Of a stretch of 9,655 nucleotides of DNA, positions 5,973 through 9,655 are shown piece by piece. This DNA is from an uncultured Prevotella sp. (GTDB taxonomy: Bacteria; Bacteroidota; Bacteroidia; Bacteroidales; Bacteroidaceae). Location: NCBI GenBank assembly GCA_900318855.1, contig ONMG01000206.1, forward strand, positions 1 through 9,655, given 5' to 3'. Numbering within the stretch: position 1 is the stretch's first letter; each line of letters opens with the position of its first letter. Made by a program: the position numbers and the translations under genes. The notes beneath the pieces are model-generated. The model had not been told where the DNA came from, ran no database searches, and saw only the letters and a program-made list of their open reading frames with translations.

Positions 5973-7448
5973 ATGACAGAAGAAAAAAACTCGACCCCAA
6001 ATGTGATGACCAACCACTTTGAGATGAAGAAGCTCGTAGAGTTCATCGTCATTGTGGCTGCAACCATCCTCGTGTGGAATCTCCCCTCCAGCAGCTTCGG
6101 CATCGAGGGGCTTACCGTTGTCCAACAGCGCGTTATCGCTATCTTTGTTTTCGCCATGTTGTCGTGGCTCACCGAATGCATCCCCTCATGGGCTACATCC
6201 TTAGGCATCATGACCATCATGTGCGTGACGGTATCGAAGACCTCCTTTGCCTGCTTCCAAGGCGACAATGTGGGCACCCTGCTGAAAGCCAAGGATATCA
6301 TGGCATCGTTTGCCGACCCCATCATCATGCTGTTCCTGGCCGGTTTCATCCTGGCTATAGCAGCCTCGAAGTCAGGACTCGACACGCTGTTGGCGCGCAA
6401 CCTCATCAGGCCCTTCGGCCATAAGAGCGAGAATGTGCTGCTGGGATTCCTGCTCATCACGGGTCTTTTCTCCATGTTCATCTCCAATACGGCCACAGCC
6501 GCGCTGATGCTCACCTTCCTCGCCCCGGTGTTCGCAGCCCTGCCTGCCAACGGCAAAGGCCGCATAGCGCTCACCATGAGCATTCCTATCGCTGCCAACC
6601 TCGGCGGTATGGGAACACCTATCGGCACCCCTCCCAACATGATAGCCCTGAAATACCTCAACGACCCTGAGGGACTGAACCTCGGCATCGACTTCGGCCA
6701 CTGGATGGCCTTTATGTTCCCCCTGGTCATCGTGCTGCTGATCATCTCCTGGCGCATCATCCTCCACTTCTTCCCCTTCACGAAGAAGACCATCGAGCTC
6801 GACATCAATGGCTACGTGCATAAGGGCTGGCGCATGTGGGTCGTCGTGGGCACTTTCATCCTCACCATCCTGCTTTGGGTCATCCCGAAAGATGTCACCG
6901 GCATCGACTCCAACACCGTGGCCATGATACCTATGGGCATCTTCGCCGTGACAGGTGTCATCAATGCCAAGGATATGCAGGAAATCAACTGGAGTGTCAT
7001 TTGGATGGTGGCAGGCGGTTTCGCCCTCGGACTGGGCATGAACGGCACCGGACTTGCCGATGCGGCCATCGAGAGCATACCTTTCGGCTCGTGGAGCCCG
7101 CTGGTCATTCTGCTCATCTCCGGCCTCATCTGCTACTTCCTCTCCAACTTCATCTCCAACACGGCCACGGCAGCCCTGCTGGTGCCTATCCTCGCAGTGG
7201 TCTGCAGGGGTATGGGCGACAAGCTTGGCGTCATCGGTGGCACGAGCACCGTGCTCATCGGCATTGCCATTGCAGCCTCCACCGCTATGTGTCTGCCCAT
7301 CTCGACGCCGCCTAACGCCATCGCCTACTCCACCGGCCTCATCAAGCAGAACGACATGCTCAAGGCTGGTCTCACCATCGGACTTCTCTCGCTGGTTATC
7401 GGCTATGTAGTACTCTATTTCATCGGAGTTTCCCACTTCCTCGGCTAA
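5973..7448 (+). CDS. DASS/SLC13 family sodium:anion (dicarboxylate or sulfate) symporter
   Basis: A 491-residue inner-membrane carrier of the divalent anion:Na+ symporter family (relatives VcINDY, SdcS, SLC13). The family's two inverted halves are visible. Each has an SNT motif in a re-entrant hairpin (ISNTATAALML at 170-180; ISNTATAALLVP at 394-405), followed by a proline-rich motif (GMGTPIGTPPN at 212-222; PISTPPNAIAYSTG at 442-455). These parts make up the sodium and substrate sites. Hydrophobic segments are spread through the protein, starting at 22-37 after a short polar N-terminus, with a polar loop about 268-287. Length is normal. Substrate cannot be read with confidence; C4-dicarboxylates, citrate or sulfate are possible. 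It appears to be a single-gene unit with its own promoter-like box and terminator. The ATG at 5973 is the first in frame and has an A-rich leader without Shine-Dalgarno, as usual in Bacteroidetes. Confidence 0.93.
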   Translation: MTEEKNSTPNVMTNHFEMKKLVEFIVIVAATILVWNLPSSSFGIEGLTVVQQRVIAIFVFAMLSWLTECIPSWATSLGIMTIMCVTVSKTSFACFQGDNVGTLLKAKDIMASFADPIIMLFLAGFILAIAASKSGLDTLLARNLIRPFGHKSENVLLGFLLITGLFSMFISNTATAALMLTFLAPVFAALPANGKGRIALTMSIPIAANLGGMGTPIGTPPNMIALKYLNDPEGLNLGIDFGHWMAFMFPLVIVLLIISWRIILHFFPFTKKTIELDINGYVHKGWRMWVVVGTFILTILLWVIPKDVTGIDSNTVAMIPMGIFAVTGVINAKDMQEINWSVIWMVAGGFALGLGMNGTGLADAAIESIPFGSWSPLVILLISGLICYFLSNFISNTATAALLVPILAVVCRGMGDKLGVIGGTSTVLIGIAIAASTAMCLPISTPPNAIAYSTGLIKQNDMLKAGLTIGLLSLVIGYVVLYFIGVSHFLG

Positions 7449-7470
7449 TCCCGAGCTATGAGATAACAGA

Positions 7471-7525
7471 AGCGGGGGAACAAGCAGTGCACCATGAGTG
7501 CCAAGCTTGTTCCCCCGCTTTCTTT
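7471..7525 (+). terminator. Strong hairpin terminator between the convergent symporter and coaW genes
   Basis: A perfect 15-bp stem (7471-7485 with 7505-7519, AGCGGGGGAACAAGC and its complement) encloses a 19-nt loop and is followed by a T-rich tail (TTTCTTT, 7519-7525). It starts 22 bp after the symporter stop and ends 16 bp before the coaW stop on the other strand. Its minus-strand tail is less T-rich, so it serves the symporter mainly and may block read-through both ways. Confidence 0.88.
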
Positions 7526-7540
7526 ACACTGCTTCAGCGC

Positions 7541-8368
7541 CTACCGCTCGTTGATGTACGACAGGGCTGCACCGATAGCCGTGCAGAACTCGCTGTATTT
7601 GGGAATAATGAAGCGCACCTTGTAAAGCTTCTCCATGGCCGGGAACACCTCCTTGCACTGCGGAAGCAGCGTGAGGTTGCCGATAAGCACATACTCGCGG
7701 ATGCCGCTGTTGAGCGAAGCCAGGATGGCACTCGAGCCGATGGTCTGCAGCACGGTGGTGATGATGCCCTTGGCAATGTCCTCACGCGTGGCATTGCTCT
7801 TGGCATTGCCGAACAGACTTGCCGTGGCGTCCTTAGGGAGGCCCGGAAGCGGATTCGGGCTGATGTCGCCTATCTGCACATCAATGTTGGCACTGTTGCC
7901 CTGCAGGGCAAGCGCCGTTATCTGCTTCACGTCCTCGGTCTTGAGCATGATGCGCGAGAGCCCCATAAGCGTGCCACCTCCGAGTCCGATACCGCCAATA
8001 TGACGGATGTCGTCGCCATTGCACTGCACCAGGCTTGTTCCCGTGCCCATGCTCACCACTATCATGTCCTCGAGGTCGGTCTCATAGCGCGCGCCTAGTC
8101 CGTCGGCAATAAACTCCTCAGCCTTCGCCGTGGGCAATCCGTAGACGGGCGTATCGATATAGGCAGCACCGACACCGGTTATCATCACGCGTTCGACATC
8201 AGACAAGGAGACGTTGTTGTCGTGCAGATACTTGCCGAAAGCCCCGTAGAGTGATGTCACAGGGTCAGTGGCCTTAATGCGAATGGGCGACTCCACAATG
8301 CCTCGCTCATTGATTCCTACTATCTTTGTGGTGCTGATGCCCACATCAATTCCTACTACTACTGACAT
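7541..8368 (-). CDS. coaW: Type II pantothenate kinase (CoaW/PanK-II family)
   Basis: A 275-residue cytoplasmic ASKHA-fold kinase phosphorylating pantothenate with ATP, the first step of coenzyme A synthesis. The N-terminal phosphate loop GIDVGISTTK (6-15) is followed by EEFIADGLGARY (84-95), matching the segment that carries the catalytic glutamate in PanK-II. A second phosphate motif MGTGTS (107-112) and the glycine-rich GGIGLGGGTLMGLS (125-138) are hallmarks of this type. The segment around GDISPNPLPGLPKDATASLFGNA corresponds to the conserved region of Staphylococcus CoaW and eukaryotic PanK. It is distinct from type I CoaA (P-loop) and type III CoaX. The start is the ATG at 8368; extending seven codons to a TTG at 8389 would put the promoter-like box inside the gene. 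It is divergent from the Nudix gene and apparently a single-gene unit. Confidence 0.9.
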   Translation of the reverse strand: MSVVVGIDVGISTTKIVGINERGIVESPIRIKATDPVTSLYGAFGKYLHDNNVSLSDVERVMITGVGAAYIDTPVYGLPTAKAEEFIADGLGARYETDLEDMIVVSMGTGTSLVQCNGDDIRHIGGIGLGGGTLMGLSRIMLKTEDVKQITALALQGNSANIDVQIGDISPNPLPGLPKDATASLFGNAKSNATREDIAKGIITTVLQTIGSSAILASLNSGIREYVLIGNLTLLPQCKEVFPAMEKLYKVRFIIPKYSEFCTAIGAALSYINER

Positions 8369-8386
8369 GCTTAATGTTTTTGCCTG

Positions 8387-8394
8387 CAAATTTA
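8387..8394 (-). promoter_or_regulatory. Probable -7 box of the coaW promoter
   Basis: TAAATTTG on the minus strand (8394-8387) matches TAnnTTTG exactly and would start transcription around 8380, leaving a short leader of about a dozen bases before the ATG at 8368. No TTTG at the expected -33 spacing was found. Confidence 0.55.
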
Positions 8395-8437
8395 CATGTT
8401 TTCGGGTATATGCCGCAGGGTTCTGGCATATATTTCG

Positions 8438-8445
8438 TAACTTCG
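8438..8445 (+). promoter_or_regulatory. Possible -7 box of the Nudix gene promoter
   Basis: TAACTTCG resembles TAnnTTTG with one mismatch and lies 21 bp before the ATG at 8467. No -33 element is evident. The divergent coaW box is about 45 bp away, so the two promoters would share this 98-bp spacer. Confidence 0.3.
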
Positions 8446-8466
8446 CAGGAAAATAGACCTTTATGT

Positions 8467-8856
8467 ATGGATTCTAAAGCTAAACGAGTAGTTGCTGCCG
8501 TCATCATGAGAGACGGCAAGTATCTGTGTATGCAGCGTTGCCGCAAGGGGCGCGACTACATTGCCGAGCACTGGGAATTTCCCGGAGGAAAGGTGGAGGC
8601 CGGCGAGACCGACCACGAAGCGCTGATTCGCGAAATCAAGGAGGAAATGGACTGGGATGTGTATGTGGGTCGCAAGCTGGGCACTGTCGAAGAGCAGTAT
8701 CCCGACTTCAGTATCTCGCTCACTGCCTATCTCTGCAAGGGTGGCAACGGAGAATTTAAGTTGCTGGAGCATCTCGACTACAAATGGCTCACCAAGGACG
8801 AACTGCCCCGGCTCAACTGGACGGATGCCGACCGGAAGCTTCTGGCACTGCTCTAA
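8467..8856 (+). CDS. MutT/NudG-like Nudix hydrolase (nucleoside triphosphate pyrophosphohydrolase)
   Basis: A 129-residue cytoplasmic Nudix hydrolase of the small MutT/NudG group, which hydrolyse damaged or modified (d)NTPs such as 8-oxo-dGTP to the monophosphate. The strand VVAAVIMRDGKYLCMQR precedes WEFPGGKVEAGETDHEALIREIKEEMDWDV. That is a Nudix box with all four metal-binding glutamate positions (REIKEE) intact; the usual Gly near the end is replaced by Asp (EEMDW), which I recall also from relatives in this phylum. The C-terminus (YKWLTKDELPRLNWTDADRKLLALL) is typical of MutT/NudG-type proteins. The ATG at 8467 is chosen because the protein then begins like other MutT proteins; an upstream in-frame extension to 8374 would overlap the coaW promoter region and adds residues with no family match. 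Exact substrate (8-oxo-dGTP or a modified pyrimidine nucleotide) is not determined. There is no clear terminator after it. Confidence 0.9.
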   Translation: MDSKAKRVVAAVIMRDGKYLCMQRCRKGRDYIAEHWEFPGGKVEAGETDHEALIREIKEEMDWDVYVGRKLGTVEEQYPDFSISLTAYLCKGGNGEFKLLEHLDYKWLTKDELPRLNWTDADRKLLALL

Positions 8857-8890
8857 AGAAGGTGCCGGGAAAACTCGGACTGGTGGATTT

Positions 8891-8953
8891 GCCGGCAGTG
8901 CCATCTGCGATGTCAGCAGGACGGTCAGCAATGCCAGCAGGACGGTCAGCGAT
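8891..8953. repeat. Three 21-bp tandem repeats at the 3' junction of two convergent genes
   Basis: Units lie at 8891-8911, 8912-8932 and 8933-8953. The second and third differ at only two positions (GTCAGCAGGACGGTCAGCAAT and its neighbour); the first is more diverged (GCCGGCAGTGCCATCTGCGAT). The stop codon of the B3/4-domain gene (8946-8948) falls inside the last unit. The period is a multiple of three, as in a coding repeat, but the genes at this junction do not translate it: the Nudix gene ends at 8856 and the B3/4 gene enters only a few bases. Confidence 0.75.
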
Positions 8954-9587
8954 AAATGAAATAGTGGCCACCGGTGCCCTGGCAGTAGCGGCGGGTGAGC
9001 TCAAGAATGAATTCAGCATTTGCCCTTACCTGAGCCTCATCGCCGTCGTAGCCGTTGATAAGCACCATGAGATGCGTGGTAGACAAGTCCATCTTCGTAC
9101 GCTCATTGTCCGACGTAGGGGTGCCGACCCCACCCACGGCATCGCGGTAGACAGGCAATCCTTGAATATTGATGGGGCCACGGCCGATGCCCTCATAAGG
9201 CTCGCCCTCGCGCCCGATGCCGAGTATCAGCGTGTCGCCCACAAACTTGTCGGCATCGAAACCTCCGATGCTGTAACCATAGCGGATGCTGGCCAGATTG
9301 ACCAGGTCCACGAGCGTGTCAATCTGATAGAGCTTCTTGCCTTGCAACATGCGCCGAATCAAGGCCTCGGCTGCCGGACGGTAACGCGAGGGGTCCTTTC
9401 CGCAAGCCCGATAGACCCGTCGAGTGGCCGCAATGCCACTCATGGTCTTCAGCGACTCTGTGGTCAGCACCTGCCGATAGTGCTCGCCAAGCGCATCCAT
9501 TTCCTGCCACAGTTCGCCGCTGTAAGGTGAGTTGACCACCGAAGATTCCACACAAGCCCCTACAAACGAGTGTAGTGTCCTATTCAT
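8946..9587 (-). CDS. Free-standing B3/4 tRNA-binding-domain protein
   Basis: A 213-residue cytoplasmic protein made almost wholly of a B3/4 domain, the module that in the PheT subunit of phenylalanyl-tRNA synthetase edits mischarged Tyr-tRNA-Phe. Recognisable parts are TRRVYRACGKDPSRYRPAAEALIRRM (55-80), then QIDTLVDLVNLASIRYGYSIGGFDADKFVGDTLILGIGREGEPYEGIG (88-135), which parallels the DxxNyvmle...hafD region of PheT. Next are RGPINIQGLPVYRDAVGGVGTPTSDNERTKM (136-166) and a C-terminal helix. There is no anticodon-binding or catalytic synthetase domain. Stand-alone B3/4 proteins are widespread and mostly of unproven function; trans-editing or tRNA binding is inference. It converges with the Nudix gene. 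The ATG at 9587 gives the normal family length. Family assignment is firm, function is not. Confidence 0.88.
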   Translation of the reverse strand: MNRTLHSFVGACVESSVVNSPYSGELWQEMDALGEHYRQVLTTESLKTMSGIAATRRVYRACGKDPSRYRPAAEALIRRMLQGKKLYQIDTLVDLVNLASIRYGYSIGGFDADKFVGDTLILGIGREGEPYEGIGRGPINIQGLPVYRDAVGGVGTPTSDNERTKMDLSTTHLMVLINGYDGDEAQVRANAEFILELTRRYCQGTGGHYFIYR

Positions 9588-9655
9588 ATTGACTTGTATC
9601 TATATGAACGCACCTGTTAATTAATCAAAATATTTCAACGTATAGAATTGACTAA
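9588..9655 (-). promoter_or_regulatory. Upstream region of the B3/4-domain gene, weak promoter candidate
   Basis: This AT-rich 68-bp end piece has a TTTG (9629-9626, minus strand) and, 21 bp downstream, TATAGATA (9604-9597). That is the right spacing for a Bacteroidetes promoter but a poor -7 match. The window ends before the next gene is reached, so the arrangement on that side is unknown. Confidence 0.25.

Noticed and set aside
6372..7436. 354-codon open frame antisense to the symporter
   Set aside because: It lies wholly opposite a clear SLC13 gene. Its product is a low-complexity D/E/H/G-rich string with no family pattern, the usual shadow of a GC-rich membrane-protein gene.
8369..8389. 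Extension of coaW to a TTG start seven codons upstream
   Set aside because: The added residues precede the conserved phosphate loop with no family support and would overlap the perfect -7 box at 8387-8394.
8784..9530. 248-codon plus-strand open frame antisense to the B3/4-domain gene
   Set aside because: It overlaps two genes with firm family matches, its translation matches no known fold, and it partly reads the 21-bp repeats.

Overview
The window looks like ordinary chromosomal DNA from a member of the Bacteroidales, most likely Prevotella-like. Three things point there. Promoter-like sites match the Bacteroidetes -7 box TAnnTTTG. The two lipoproteins have Bacteroidetes-type signal peptides, one with an acidic surface-export tail. 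A BtuB/BtuG/BtuF vitamin B12 uptake set, including the gut-Bacteroidetes-specific BtuG, is present. Genus and species are inference. Nearly all of the DNA is accounted for by nine genes, and no phage, transposase, CRISPR array, rRNA or tRNA gene was seen.

Layout, left to right. (1) 1-905, plus strand: the 3' part of pheS (phenylalanyl-tRNA synthetase alpha chain), cut by the window edge, followed by a strong hairpin terminator that also separates it from the converging B12 operon. (2) 5504-1088, minus strand: a vitamin B12 acquisition operon. It reads promoter-like box, cobalamin riboswitch, TonB-dependent outer-membrane receptor (btuB), surface beta-propeller lipoprotein (btuG), periplasmic-binding-type lipoprotein (btuF). 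No BtuC permease or BtuD ATPase gene follows. (3) 5519-5972: a 450-bp intergenic region holding four 22-bp units, each with a 12-bp (near-)palindrome whose core alternates AATT/ATAT, then a hairpin, a 14-bp inverted repeat and a promoter-like box. (4) 5973-7448, plus: a DASS/SLC13 sodium:anion symporter ending at a 15-bp-stem terminator shared with the converging next gene. (5) 8368-7541, minus: a type II (CoaW-like) pantothenate kinase. (6) 8467-8856, plus: a MutT/NudG-like Nudix hydrolase, divergent from coaW across a 98-bp promoter region. (7) 9587-8946, minus: a free-standing B3/4 tRNA-binding-domain protein, whose stop codon lies in a 63-bp run of three 21-bp tandem repeats.

The B12 operon is the only clear functional unit. 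BtuG should capture B12 at the cell surface and pass it to BtuB, which imports it using TonB energy. BtuF should pick it up at the inner membrane. The riboswitch should shut off expression when cobalamin is plentiful. The other genes are single-gene housekeeping or transport units. The least explained sequence is the palindrome array at 5677-5764; I do not claim a new system, but it is the best candidate here for something undescribed.
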